From: Lethocerus indicus
Lineage: Eukaryota; Arthropoda; Insecta; Hemiptera; Belostomatidae
Assembly (NCBI GenBank): GCA_019843655.1
Contig: JACDQD010000004.1
Location: 10,230,001-10,294,000, forward strand
DNA length: 64,000 nucleotides
Direction: 5' to 3'
A program made the translations under genes and the position numbers. Shown piece by piece: positions 1 through 15,985 of the stretch (positions are counted from its first letter, which is position 1; every line of letters begins with the position of its first letter). The notes beneath the pieces were generated by a model, which worked only from the letters and a program-made list of their open reading frames with translations, was not told the origin of the DNA and made no database searches.

Positions 1-108
1 AGAGTTGTGTTGGCAATATTGTTGCACAAACTTGAAGAAGATATAAATCAGCATCAACCATTGAGTTACAAAAGTTACACTGAATATAAGTCATTGCTTG
101 CCCTTTGA
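1..108 (+). CDS. Possible C-terminal exon of an unidentified gene (partial)
   Basis: From base 1 an open frame of 35 codons runs to a TGA ending at position 108. It reads as a charged, helix-like tail (…LHKLEEDINQHQPLSYKSYT…) ending in SLLAL. Its composition is more protein-like than the AT-rich DNA that follows. It has no start codon, so it would have to be the last exon of a plus-strand gene entering from the left. I do not recognise the family. It could be chance, because 108 bases is short. If real, it is another plus-strand gene lying in the same stretch as the Ubr3 intron. Confidence 0.25.
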   Translation, partial: RVVLAILLHKLEEDINQHQPLSYKSYTEYKSLLAL

Positions 109-602
109 TTTGGAGTCCATTCCTTACCCACAGTCCATTTAAGATTTCATAAAATGCAACCTGTAATCGTATTCTGATGATTATTTAAAGGAATCAATCT
201 CATTCTAACATTAATATTGTGGATATAAGTAATAATGTAACCACTATAATTTTGGAGATATTAGTAATTCCCAAATGTTATTCTTTTCTATTTTGCTAAG
301 AGTCAATACATTCAATTAATATTAATGATTGAAACACTCATTCTGTATTTTTTTGTCATATATTTAACATTTAATTTAAACATATAATTTTATTCACAAT
401 AATTTTTCCATAATAAGCTCTTATAAAATTGCAAAATACTCCATCCACTATGCTGTTTTAGTGAATATGCCACGTTTGGTGCTTAAATGTAACAAGAGAG
501 TGAATAAGGGGTTCCCCCCCCCACAATTTCGGCGTCATTCCCCTTTGGATAGTGGTATAGTGAGGTTCCCATTCGATTTCTAGTTCAAGCACGGATTTAG
601 CC
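109..602. other. Non-coding gap upstream of the DUF4803 locus
   Basis: AT-rich DNA with no coding signal until about 470. The last 130 bases become richer in GC and CpG, with a C-run near 513-522 and a GTCATTC initiator-like sequence near 533. This is the likely promoter and 5' UTR of the first DUF4803 N-terminal module. No clear TATA box is seen. Confidence 0.4.
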
Positions 603-1329
603 ATGAAGATATGTGTCGTCCTCATTTTTATTCTAATACCTCTTCAAATTCAATTCATAAACTGTATTGGCACTTACGAGTTATTCAAAATCGGGACACA
701 AATTTTCGTCGACTTGTTGCATCATTGGGAAATACTACCTCCGGAGCATTCTAATGCAAACAGACCATTGCTGCCATACGTGATGGGAGAAGGTCAACTC
801 ATGTTAAAGATGAAAGAAATTTCCCGAGAACTGGAAGAGGTTGATATAAAAGTGAAGTATGCGTCGGAAAGTACGGTCCAAATACTTTCCCACTATGTTC
901 CAAACTTTATAAAATATGAACTAAGAATAAATGATTTGTTAAGAAATGTACATGGCATTGAGAAAAAGTATAATCTGTACAAAGGTAAGTGATTTAAATT
1001 TTATTTTAACCATCTATTTTTAGAATTGTTTCATATTATTTAATACAGTGAACATAAAAGAAGGAATATAACATATTTTTAATTAAATTATAGAGTACTT
1101 AGCTACTGGTATACATGACGGCTTTATGAATAATCAAACCAACACACACCACAATAAACCTCGCCTAGAGAGGCTCACCCTTGAAAACTTTGTGGATTCA
1201 ATTGTTGCACATTATCCAAATTCTGTGAGGGATATGACAGACAGTATTCACAATATTATTATCATGGATTCTTATAGTGCTGTTTTATTCAACAGAATTG
1301 GATTGTTTCAAGAAATGCGAAAGTTTATG
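603..1329 (+). CDS. DUF4803-family N-terminal module A (two exons; alternative first part or partial paralogue)
   Basis: Exon 603-984 starts with ATG in good context (AGCCATGA) and encodes a hydrophobic signal peptide (about residues 1-22, ending near FINCIG), then an amphipathic helical region containing YELFKIGTQIF. It ends at a consensus donor (AAAG|GTAAGT). Exon 1094-1329 follows an ATTATAG acceptor, keeps the frame (E codon split 1+2) and reads through LERLTLENFVDSI and SIHNIIIMDS to LFQEMRKFM, ending at ATG|GTATTT in phase 0. Together they give 206 codons. The pattern matches the helical N-terminal half of insect DUF4803 secreted proteins. No matching C-terminal half follows before the next signal peptide at 3101. 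The simplest model is splicing to the phase-0 exon at 4019. The alternative is a paralogue that lost its 3' exons. The function of the family is unknown. Confidence 0.6.
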
Positions 1330-3100
<1,771 letters not shown>

Positions 3101-5968
3101 ATGGCAATGAAACACATTTTCGTATTTGTGATAATTGTGGTAGGCATATATGGGAAAAAGAAAGACAATGGCGTAGGCCAAGTAGATGAACTGCGGACAA
3201 CAATCATAAAGGAAATCAAAAGACTTCAGAATGGAGGAAGTGGTGAACTACTCAAAATATATAATGATGTATGTGATGATATCGACAAAGTAATTATTAA
3301 ACAGGAAACTGAACAGTTGAACCTTTCAACACTCTGGTCTTGGAACATAATCAATGGAGAAACTAAGAGCATTCTTCAATCATACTGGCGCATAAGAGGT
3401 CATCAAAAAGGACCATCATCCAACATGTTTCATAATAAATGGATAGACCTAGCTAATTCTGTTCTATCTGGTTCACCATCACATAGTTCTGTACTAATTT
3501 CGCTAGAAAACCTACAGGAAATGATAGCAGACAGATTAAATACACAGACAAATCTATTTAAATCGGTGTCAAAGGTAATGACAATGTAACTGACAAAAAT
3601 ACTAATTCAATCTGTAAAAACAGCACACAAGATCAAGTTTTATGGTCTCAAAACCAATTCAAAACAGTAACAGCAGTCCAATATTTCTGAAGTGACAATA
3701 TATATTTTAATATTTAAGAACATAATAGTATTAATTTCCAAACTGATTATTCACTATGTGTTATAAAATAATAAAGGTCATGCTAAAAAATATAAAAATA
3801 GTTAAATGTGACTAGGAAGTAACATATCACATGATTAAAGGGTGCAATAATAAGGATATCCTTCAAATATTTGCACTTGACTCATGAGAATTACACTCAA
3901 TCTCCTATCCTCAAAGATTTAAAGTACTGTTTATAATTTGTTTAATTAAATTATGCTTTAATAATAAACCTTCTTTGCATTAATGCATAAAATGCACTAA
4001 TGAAAATGTCATCCACAGGAAATTAATTCTAATTTGTGCAGTATGAGCCAATCACCACAACAGTTTCTGTACTATTTATATTTAACTCTGCAATTAACCC
4101 AATTAAAAGCATACACAATGATCCAATTTTCATGGATGCTTTTACGACTATATAATAGAGGTAGGTTAATATAAAACAAATAATTTGTTTACAATAATAC
4201 TGTTCATTAATAATTGTCTTATCTGAGATTGTCTTTAAAAAAAATATTCCAGGTAATTTCAGCCTTGAAACAAATATGATGAGGGAAAAATATATACAAA
4301 GGACTCTTCAACAATCCAATGCAGCAAAAGAAGCTATAGAAGGAACTAAACGAGAATTTCGGAGATGTGATCCAAGAAAACACATTGAAGGAGAAACATA
4401 CACGGAATTAACTAAATTACTCCAAGTAATTATTTGTATTATTGTACAGTAATTTTTGTGAAATGTCATTTTTTCTAAATTGTCATATTCTATTATCCAT
4501 GCAATAAAATTGTGCTCATCCACCAGGGTTATATAGTTAATGAAGTAGATTTAAATGACAAACTGTCATGCAAAGAAGATTGCCCTTCCTACAAAATGAC
4601 AAAACAACACGGATGCTACAAAGATAATTATTGCAGTCAGCAACCTCAATGTCGAGGAAATATAATAAACTGTCAGTTTATAGATTCTGACATGTGGGTT
4701 TGTCCATCAGTAAGTAAGGATTATCAGTGTGACAAAAATATTTCAGTGATGCTAAAAACAATAATAAATACTTAAAAATAACATGAACATTTTTCATTTT
4801 AGGACTATTCCAGTACAAGAAAATATGATTGGATTGAGTATGAAAATGGTCGTACTATTGGTCTAAAGAAATCTTGTTCTCTTTCCATTACAAAAGTAGA
4901 TTCCTGGTGGCGTTGGTTGTTTTGGCACTGTTCATTTTGCTTTTGTTTTTGTGATGATCAAAATGATATAAATTCCCATCGATATTTTAATTTAAGACCC
5001 ATTACTAGCAACACAAAAGAAAACAGGTGAATCTTTCATTAATCTATCTTCAATTTACAATGACTGGAAAGCAACTTAAATACAACTCTGATCTCTATTA
5101 TTTTAGGGTAATAACTGGATTAAGGTTTGTAAAATCTAAACGTGTCATTCACCTGCAAATACAAGAAGGAGTTATGTTACCTGAAGGAGAAATAGATGAA
5201 ACAACTGTTGCTTGGCGTCCTGTCGAGTCATTTGATGTATATGAAGTAGAAGAGGGGAAAGATTATCATATTATAACATTTGAACAAAGAGCAATAGACC
5301 TGGATGACCTTCTGGTTCCAGAAGGACATGTTCTTACAGGTATATCAGACTAACAATGAATACCAGATACTAGTATAACCACAAAGTTAAAACACAAACT
5401 AATTCAATCTATTTTTAAGGTGTTCGATTCCGGAAGGTTGGGAAACATCTTAATTTTGAAATTCAAGCAACCAAGTTTAACTACACAATAGGAAATCTGA
5501 CAGGGTCTGGAGACAGAAGCCAATGGATAAGTAATGACAATACAGATGGAGCACCAGAGAAACCTAGGTAAACAACCATAAATAATCATAATTATTCCTT
5601 GTTAGATACTGTTACAGATTTATATTAAAAGAGCTGTTTCTTTCAGAACTAAGCTTCATTTAGAAAAACCAGATATTCCAACAAGGTCAACATCTTTAGC
5701 AGTACCGGATTCCCAGTCAGACCAATATCTGGAATTCACAAGTACTGACATTGATTCAGATGCTGCTCAGAGCACAGTTCCTTTCATAGACATACAGCCT
5801 GTTGCACCAAATCCTCCTGTACCTTTAGCAGGAGCTGGAATATACCACAAAGGAAATAAGAGGTCTGGTGGATTCATTGCACCAAAAGTATTCACTTTAG
5901 ATTTCACAAACCATATCCAGGTCGACATGCCAGAAGAGTTAACTGCCTCTGGTAAAATAACTAAATAA
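3101..5968 (+). CDS. Secreted DUF4803-family protein, eight coding exons, 632 residues
   Basis: Exons: 3101-3574, 4019-4160, 4253-4425, 4527-4709, 4803-5026, 5107-5339, 5420-5567, 5647-5968. All use GT-AG sites and the phases join without a stop. The start MAMKHIFVFVIIVVGIYG is a signal peptide. Residues 159-173 (EINSNLCSMSQSPQQ) begin the conserved body, followed by FSWMLLRLYNRG and a CDP…TYTELTKLLQGY segment. Residues 264-324 form a cysteine-rich block. SWWRW with a Cys/aromatic-rich stretch lies at about 358-374. The C-terminal region holds TVPFIDIQPV, VPLAGAG and SGGF, typical of the family. Ordered Cys spacing and the signal peptide indicate an extracellular or secretory-pathway protein. 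No enzymatic motif is recognised and the biochemical role is unknown. The TAA at 5966-5968 is followed by AATAAA-like signals near 6210-6230. The gene lies opposite to Ubr3, apparently inside one of its introns. Confidence 0.85.
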
Positions 5969-7123
5969 GGGAAAAGTCACAATAGCCAATCCTATTGGAC
6001 AAGTCTATTATAAAATTTAATGTAATATCCTGAATTTACAAGACAAAAGAATGAGTTATTATTATTCGGTATTTACATGGTTAATTTTGTATATTAAATT
6101 TTATTATAATAGAACACATAAATGTGATAAGTTTATTTACTTTTTTATTGCAATATAATTAAATAGCTTATTATGTTATTTATTAAGTGATTATTGTACC
6201 TAAAATCTTTTAAATAAATTACTATAATAAAATAATGCCTTTTGTTTTGTCAGAATTCCTCTAGCCATGTTTGAATAAAATATTAATCAAAATTAAATTG
6301 ATAAGGATTAAATTGTAATCGAGGAATTTAGTATAAAAGAATAAAAAAGTAAAGGTAAATAAATGCAAAATCTCATTTAAAACTGTCCCCAATGCTACAT
6401 TTCTTAATGTTACTGTTCTTAAATTACATTTAGGACTTTCAATCATTAAGTTTAATTTACTATTCTTATTAGTTATAACAGCTTCACAAGATAGAATAAA
6501 ACTACTGCTTTAATAAACCTTATCAAGAGACGTAATTTAACCAAGACTATCATCAGTTGCAATCTCTGCTCTTTTTTTACCTATTTGGTCTTATCTCTAG
6601 ACCTCTAGACTAGTTTCTATAACTTTTTGCTATCTGTATTGATGTTCTAAAGAACACAAGTTGTATCTAGAGAAAATAACTACTGCAATAGAATTATCAG
6701 GGAGATAACAGCAATACAAAAAACAATAACTTTCACAGAGACATAGGATACAATATCAACAGAGGATGGTCCCCAGTAAAAACCTTCCTAAGAAAACCAA
6801 CCTAAACTAATTCACGATAAGTAAATAGACACAGGCAGGACTATTCTTTCAAAATTGATAGGACAGTAAATATTTCATTATACCAAGAAAATTACAAAAA
6901 ACAATCATTTAGCCAATATTCAATAAGTAGAATATAAAAAAAAAACTGAAAAACCTAGACTATATACAAAATAAAATAAGCACTATAATAATCCTGATTA
7001 AGACTTAATTATAAGACTTATCTAGGTACTGCTAGCAGATTAACTTAGGCATAAATCCCTAATAAAATCTATGTTTATAAATACTAAAAAGAAAAAGTTT
7101 TCATGGTGGTTTCAATGACTCAC
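5969..7123. other. 3' flank of DUF4803 gene and Ubr3 intron sequence
   Basis: AT-rich DNA with several AATAAA motifs (about 6210-6235) that could serve as polyadenylation signals for the plus-strand gene. I see no exon of Ubr3 or any other gene here. The open frame at 6261-6446 is low-complexity chance sequence. Confidence 0.4.
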
Positions 7124-8030
7124 CTGAACTCTGAGGGGATGCATCATAATGAGTTGAAGCATATTAGGTGGAGGTAGTACTTCAGAGAGCGCTCTTCCTT
7201 GAGTATTTACAGCTTGGCACATAAACACAGCCAGGTATCGATGTAATGGTAGGTGAAAAGAGACTTGATTATTGTCAACCTACAAAAAATTTAGACTGAA
7301 TTATAAAAGAAAGTTGTATAAATTAACACATACCTATGTAGTAAACACATGAATATATTTAAACAATTTAAAACTTTGTCTAGACAATTTATATTGTAAT
7401 GGAAGAAATAAAATATTCACAAGTAGAAACTAATATATGTTCGAATCATAATAGTTTCAGGATTGTGTTTCCCAAGATAAACTCAATTTGAAAACACAAA
7501 AATTATTGCATATTTGATATCAACTATCACTCAGTGAATTAATTTTAATATTTATCAAAAGTATTTTCACCAAATGTTTGTAGACTCTAGGTAATCCAAC
7601 ATTACAAAGAGAACCAAATTATATATAATAGGATGATAGGTCAGTGAATAAAACGTAAAATAGAAACTTTAGCATAAAAATAGTCAAAATTATGATGCAT
7701 GAAGTGTTTAACTTTTATATTTGAATGGTTTCAAATAATGAAGTTCACTCTAAGGATAAGTAGATCCAATTGATCACAATAGTTACATGTGCCAAATAAT
7801 GAACATTATTTTTCTATTTCCCTTTATGTTTCAGACTTCAAATAATGACCATGATTTATCTAAGTGTACATTCCACATATAAGAAGATACATAAAAGTGC
7901 ATAACTGACCACAACTGCCAATAGCAATGAAGGAAAAAGATACATAAGCTGAAACTATACTTGTACTTATTCCTTATTTAACTGTTCAGTATTCCCTTAT
8001 CATATTATTTTAAATAAAAAATTAATTGTG

Positions 8031-8082
<52 letters not shown>

Positions 8083-8956
8083 TTATTTATTTTCTATATC
8101 TAAAATATAACAGAATTCTTATTTACAATTTTACCAAATGGCAAAATTCATTACTCACATTTGCCTGGGTCATATTGATGGCCTCGAACCAATCTTGAAG
8201 GGCATTGAGTGCAGCAGATAGAACCCTATGCGTTAATTCAACAGTTGAAGGGTCCCGTAAGTGAGACAGAAGTGCCCACATTGGGTATGCCGAAGCTTCA
8301 AGTTCAGCAGAAAAGGCAGCATAATATGTGTTCGGTTCAAATTCCACATGCTGAGACAATTCCCTTTGATTCACATTCATGCCTAAAAATAAAAACATAA
8401 AATAAATCACAAGTTTTCAGCAAAAATCATTTCAAATAATAAATGAAAAGTGAATTTTGCTCAGAGAAAATAAAGTTCATTCCAACTAATTAGGTGAGAT
8501 AATTTCCTGTTTACACATACATATATGAATGCTTACATATGTACAATTTTATTTTTAATTTTATTTTAATTAAAAATAAAATGAACATTACAATATTTCA
8601 AACTGCATGTCAAATGTGACATTAGTAGGCCATTTCTAAAGTTATTTTAATATTCCAATTTATTTTACATAAATTAAGTCTTAAAATAGTAAATAACTAA
8701 TATGAAACCAATTCAAATTTGCAATTGGAGGAAAATTTGGTCTGTGACTGAGATTCAAACAATGATGTTTTGTAGAACAATGATGTTAATGCCACACCAC
8801 TCTAATCATTAAGCTACACTACAGTGGAACATTCAAACAAAATCAACATTGCTTTGAATTTCTCTTTCCTAGTCCTAATTCCTTATCCTGAACCTGCTCT
8901 CATTATATGTGGGATGTAATCTGTATTACATCTGTTGTAAACTATCTTAATAAAAG

Positions 8957-9006
<50 letters not shown>

Positions 9007-12000
9007 CTTTTATTTAACCATCATCAGTATATTTAATGTTTATAATACCTTGAAACATGGATAGAAATGTGAACCACATTTCAAGTAGTGCATCATCACA
9101 CATAAAGTTGACAGCAACTGGACGATGGGATAAAACATTATTCAGATCAGAAACAAGAGGCCAATAGCAATGATCCTTCATAACCTGCTTTCCACAGTCA
9201 ACAACATAGTGGAAGTTTCTTTCTGGTTCTATAAAATAATTAAACATAACAAGACCATTAAAGATAAATGTAAACCTTTCACCTTTCATTCATTCAAATT
9301 GTTTCTACCAATCTGTAGAAGAATCACACAAACTGTATACTCAATAATGTCTCCCCTGAGGGAGGGTAGGGTGACTGAAATGGTACAGTCCCTAATTAGA
9401 AAAATTGGGGTTTAAATTCAAGGATGACTTTAATTAACTCTCAATACATCTGTTTCCTCTGTTTCACACAGTACTGTAGCTAATGGCATTAAATAAGGCT
9501 CAATACATGGGATATGTACTATTTGGCTTCACCACAAAACTATATAATAACCTGATGTATTGACATAAAAGAAAAAATACATCATATGAGCAATATTAAT
9601 GTGTTTTAATTTATATTTATTTACAGTTTGTTAGATTAGTATTATTGAAACAGTATCAAGTTAATGAAGTGACCCAAGGACTAAAGCCAACTAAAGAAAA
9701 CAAAGTAACAAATAAATGAATGAAGACTTCTATAACCAGTGTTAGACAAATGACTACCTGACTTCAGGTTTTGTTGCAATATAAATCCGGGACTTAAATG
9801 GAGCTGCTACTCACCACTGAGTCTCGTTCAAACATACACCCAGCCTAGAGTGGCAGCTCCATACACAACAAAACTGAAAGTCAGATAACAAAACTGATCT
9901 GGGTTCATCAAAATATAAAATTAATCATTATATATTTACAGATTGCTTTATCAAATATTATTAAATATATACATAGGAAAGGATCTAGTTATAAAACCAT
10001 GTAATTCTTATTTATACAGTATTTCTTAACTTACCATGAAGGATGTTCGGAATGAGAATTTTACTCATCATGTACTTAAGACTAATGACCATTACATGAA
10101 GTAAGTTCAATTTTTCTGCCATCCGCAAAGCAAGAGATTCATTCGAGAAAAGTTGAACACTGACATGAACTACACGGTTTGAAAGGGTATCTGGATCAGA
10201 AGATTTCTCCAGCATCATGGATATACGTGAATAATGCAGAACAAAAGCTTGAGTTAGCGCTTCCTGTAAGATATAATTGTGCAAGTTGTTAAATAAATAC
10301 TATTACATATTATCTGAATCAAATACAGAACTAAAGAGAATAGAATATTTAGACAAAAAGAATACAAATAGATGGACATGGAAAAAAACTAGTTAGATTC
10401 TATCAAGTTAGATTTCCTTTGTTTTCAACTGAAAAATATTACAAAAATAAAACCTTGTTTAAACACAAACTCACAAGCAGACTCAGACATTCAATCATTA
10501 TTGAGTGATAACAAACACAAGCTGACAATTTGCAATAAAACTTGCTTTAAAAACTATATCAGATGTAAGAACAAAAATTTCAATATATATACTGAAGACA
10601 AAACTCTCTCACTGATCTATGAATATTTGCCAATATCATAAATATGTATGTGACCATTCTATATTTCGGTTTATCATAGTTCACTATGTGTTAGCAATAT
10701 AAAATAATAAATAATATGAATCTTACCTTATAATCCGGATCTGGTAACATGTTAAGAAGTAGGCATACAACTTTCTGTGGAAATTCAAATTTTACAGTCC
10801 AAAACACAAGTTCTTCCAGGAAAGTTGTATGAACCAAGTGTTCTTGAAGAGCAGCTATATCTATAAAATTAAAAATAGATACACCTACATTGACTGAAGA
10901 GAGGTTATGTTGTACTAAGGTAGAGATTAAAGAGAAATAGGCAAAGTTTTCCTTCAGGAATTTAAATAAAATGATTCAAGTATTCATTAACACAAATCAA
11001 AATAGTATTAATAAATGTCAACTTTTATTTGGTAGCGATTAAAATAAGGATTGCACAGTCAGGCTGTTTATATTTTGTAAAAATTAAAAAAAATAATTAA
11101 TTAAAAGAAAAGAACATAGAAAAAAATGGAAATGACCTTGAGGTCTAAGGAGAAGTCACTTACCCTTATACTCAGGAACAGGTTCTGGATTAGGAAGAGA
11201 TTTGATTGCTTCCTCATAAGTACGTTGGCTTTCTTCCATATATGCAGCAAATTCAGATGCCTCAGGTGCCAATGAACTATCCGTTAATTGTTTATATACC
11301 TATAAATCACAAAAACATTTAATAGTCATTCATGTTTTAATAATGATATTCCAATAAGTAAGTTACTTTTTGTTTTGAAACAGACAAGAAGCAGAGTTGA
11401 GCATTTGACATTATACAATAACAATTAAAAACAACTTCTCTGGTAACAGAAATTAATATTTTCAGGAGAGTAACATTCTTATTATTCATATATTATATAA
11501 TAAACATATAGAAAAAGTTATATCTGAACAATGAATAAGTCAATCTAAAGAATTTGAAGGCTCCACATACTAATAATGGGACTTATAAAGGCTACAAATG
11601 GGATAAATTGTCTGGAACAACGCCAGAAGAAGAATGAAAAATTTACCAAGGTAACAATTTAAATGAAAAATATTAACTGATAAAAGCCGCTGAGAGTTGA
11701 GTATACATGTAGTTATATATTGTAATAAAGGTTTATTACACATAAACCATATTTTTTTAATGACATTTGACAGAATTAATTAGTAGTACCCTATTGACCA
11801 AACAATCTATTCTTACAAATCAAATTAAATATTAATGCAAATCTTAATTATGCTAGTTGAGAAATTTAAGAACAATACATAATAATATTGTTGTGATATA
11901 ATCCCTAAGGTAAAATATGGAAATGATTATAAATATTGTGGGGTCTTTTGTCTACACTCATCTATTTGGTCCTAAGCTAAACTAGGTTTGGCTCTTTGTT

Positions 12001-15000
12001 CGTAGTATTATGTCACTAATATACTGAGGATCTTGAGTGTACTGACAATGAATGGCACAAAGCCAGTCTAGTTTAGCATTAATTAGTAAGTGGAGTCAGA
12101 AGATTGGAAGGATATTCCAAAAACTTGTGGACCCCCAAACAAATACCTTAAATTAATTATGCATGGGAGTTAAATAATTAATTATATAGGCTAATTAAAC
12201 AAACAATAGAGTATCCTATTCATAAATTACCATACAAATAAACTGTATTTATTACTGTAATAATAAATAAAAAAAACATGACTTATAAGATGGATTATTT
12301 ATTTCAAACAGATAAAATGCTGTTCATTTTGAAACAGAGGTCATGTACCTGTGGACTTCATGAAATGACAAGTAATAATTATTATGTTTTGAAATGGCTC
12401 AAGGCATTCAAATAATTAAAAAATACTATAATGTTCAATAGCAATATACCACCAAAATCAATAGTAACTGTTATGATTGGTTTATGTTGACTATTCCAGT
12501 AGTTACAGGTAGAATTAATGTGGATGTTCAATTTAATGAGTTCAAGTTGGCACTACACCAAATAACAGTTTTAAAATAGAACATTCAAAATGTATGACCA
12601 CATTAGTCATACCACATTCAATACAGAACTTTTGTTCTGATATTTTTATCAGATTAAAAGAAAATGGTTTTCAAAATTAAACAGTCAAATCCAGATTATC
12701 ATATTAGAATAAAATTTTCAACAAGAGGTTTCTAAAGTAAATGTATAATTATATTGAAAATTGTATGTTTAGTACCCAGCAACCAATAGACAATTAAAAA
12801 CATACCTGAGGATTAGTAAGGGCCAAAGTCATTACTCTCCTCATGGCTGCTCCCATAGCACTGAGGTCATGAAGCATTGTAAGAAATGCATCCGCGTCTT
12901 GTATAGCAACAATGTGAGCATCAACTATTGCTGATTTACTACACCAAAAAATTATATCCCATATTAATAAATTGAACTATTTCTAAATTAAATAACAACA
13001 TATGAAGGTAAAAGTTTTTACATAAAAATAATGTAGATTGGTAAGATTGTTAAAATCTTACCTAAATCTTAATTAAATGGTGTTAATATACAAAGAACTA
13101 AAAGTACAAATAAAATAGTGAAACTTTAACAATAAATAACAGTAATAACATTTCAAGAATATTTATAGGAGTACAAAAGAAATCAGAACCTTCTTTTTAG
13201 AACACACTTGAGAAATAAATATTCTTAATTCAACTAGTCAACAAACTACATAATAAATGATGTATATATGATATAAAAAACACATATCAATGATTTTACT
13301 GCACTATAATAAAACCAAACCATAAATGTATGACAGATTAAAGAGAAAATATAAAGAATAAAAAGGAAAATATAGATATGAATTTTAATCAGATTGTAAA
13401 TCTCAAATAAAATAAGGCTATCAGAATATGGGTAGAAGCTAAATACATAAACACATACAAAATACATAATATTTTTTAAATAAAGTTAAAGTATACCTGC
13501 TTTCCCTGAGATGTTGAATAAGTCGTAAAATAATTCTTGGCATGACTGCCTCAGTGACACACATAAGTCCATGTGGAGCAGATGGCTTATTAACTTGTGA
13601 TTTAGGCCCATGACGATCACAGAAACTAAAATGAAGCCATGAGTGATGGTAAATGGAACCATGAGCAACAGGGAATTTGTAACTTTTCAGTAAATTATAA
13701 AAATGAATTTTTTTAAAGTTGTGCGCATATACAACTCTTCAGAATACTGCAAATGATTTAGTACAAAAACATACCCAGTTTCTTTCATGACTGATGTGTC
13801 ACCACAGTCACAAGCTCCTCCAGCTTGGCTCCTAAACATGTTGAAATCATGTCCGTCATGATCGCCTCTCTGAAAACATTCAGCACATAGGGACATGCAT
13901 GGTGATATGCCACATGTCCTGCACCTATATGCCACAAAGTTTGCTGTCCAAACCAAACCACAAGTTGTTGCATTATCATATCTTCTTACTGAAATATTAT
14001 AACAGAAATGTATTACTAGTAGGAAGCATTGTAACTGGCTATTAGATTTAGTAATGTTAAAGAAGAAAATGTATTATTAATATTATTATATAGAGTTTAT
14101 CAAAGTTCTATCCTTTAATACAGATTAATTTTTTAATCTTTTAACAACATTTATGTAGTGAAATCTGTTGCTATTTTTCTCAGTATTTATAATGCATGAA
14201 TAATGCGTGTATTTATATGAATTTATAATGTACGTATTTATATGTATATTAATAGTATATTGCGATCTAAACATAGCATTAAACTACAGTTTGACCTAAC
14301 ACAAACCTAAATACAAGTTTTTTATATCTAAAGTGAGAATCAAACCTGAGCTGTCTGCAGTCAATGGTTTGAAACATACACTACTAGCTTCTAGGCAGAC
14401 GCTAGTAGCCTCGCATACTATATTATTAAACGTTTATATCTCAATTATTAAATTGTATACATATATAATTATAATATTTTCAAGTATGTTCATATTACTA
14501 AAAACTAATAATCAGCCTCAATTAACTTTCTTTGTTTGTGTAAAAACATTCTTTAAAATTGATAATCAATCTTTCATTTTCAAATGAAATAAGTGTTATC
14601 TTGCATTTCTAAATAAATATTCAAAGAAATGTTTTCAGAAACACTCATTTATAACTTAAAATGGCAGTATACTGTATACAATTAAGCTATTGAAAATAAA
14701 ATAAAAACCAATCGATAACTTTTTTGCTACTTACTCAACAAAAATATATACTTTATTGCATGCAAGTAATGATTATATTTATGGTTAAAAATGAAAATAA
14801 AACTTATGTGAAAGCATTGATTGACCAAAAAGTCCCTCCTTTGTGAAATAACCATATATTTAACAGCAAAATTGACAATACTAAAGAATAATCTTATACC
14901 TCCCAGATTGGAAAACAACTGCAGTACATTAACAGATATATGGGTAAAACAAGAGATATTGTCTGTATTGGGTAAGACCTTGGCATTACTTATATTACTG

Positions 15001-15939
15001 GTCAGTATGCCCATGACCCATATCATAATATCGGTTAGCAAGCAATGAGTAAACTAATTTATAGTGTAGGTAATTAATGAATGGGATTTAAAAGTAAAAT
15101 CCGAAGGAATGCCATTAAAACAAAAGCAAAAAATATATAAAACATATATGATATAATAGACGTATATAAAAAGATATACTGAATTTACAAAGGAATATTT
15201 AAACAATAATTATAAAATAAATCTTATTCTATTATAGGTTTATGAATTACTGACATAATGATAGAAGAATATAAAATTTGTGAACATGCTCTGTGCAGAG
15301 GTCAATGTACTGAGAATTTGGGAGCAATACACCAATTAAAAAGAATTAAATAAATATTCCTGATTCAACTTCAAATATTATTTTATATTTAATACTACAG
15401 AAACAACTCATGACAATGATAATTAACAATTCATATTACCATCATTTTACTGGATCTTACAGCTCTCTCTGAGCTGTTTTTTAATTAAGTATCTCAGGAA
15501 CTGAATATATGAAGATTACCTATCAATTTAATGGTTTATTTGGAAATTTGTAATATATAAATATTTTTTGGTTACGCTTTAAAGCCATAATAGGCTCAGT
15601 TAGCAGCCAATTTAGAGATATCCTCAATATGAAACTCTTTATAAATTGACTACAAGTGCCTACCAAATGAAGTAACACATATTTGATAATGTAAAAGCTA
15701 CCTTTCAAAAGGGCAGTGTTCAATTTTTTATCAATACAAGCAATAAAACTGATTTTGATCAATACTACTATTTTTTTTATTTGAAAGTAATACCAATTAT
15801 TGAAAAAAATATCAAAAAAATAATATGAAAAGAGAGAAAATATCGAATGGACTGTACAAACTATGTAAGAAAACAGAATACAAAAATCATTATATAGATC
15901 ATGACTACATCACGATCATCGTTATATGAAAAAATATTT

Positions 15940-15985
<46 letters not shown>

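Noticed and set aside
8209..8400. Plus-strand frame of 63 codons
   Set aside because: Mirror of Ubr3 exon 9, which has clear splice sites and homology on the minus strand.
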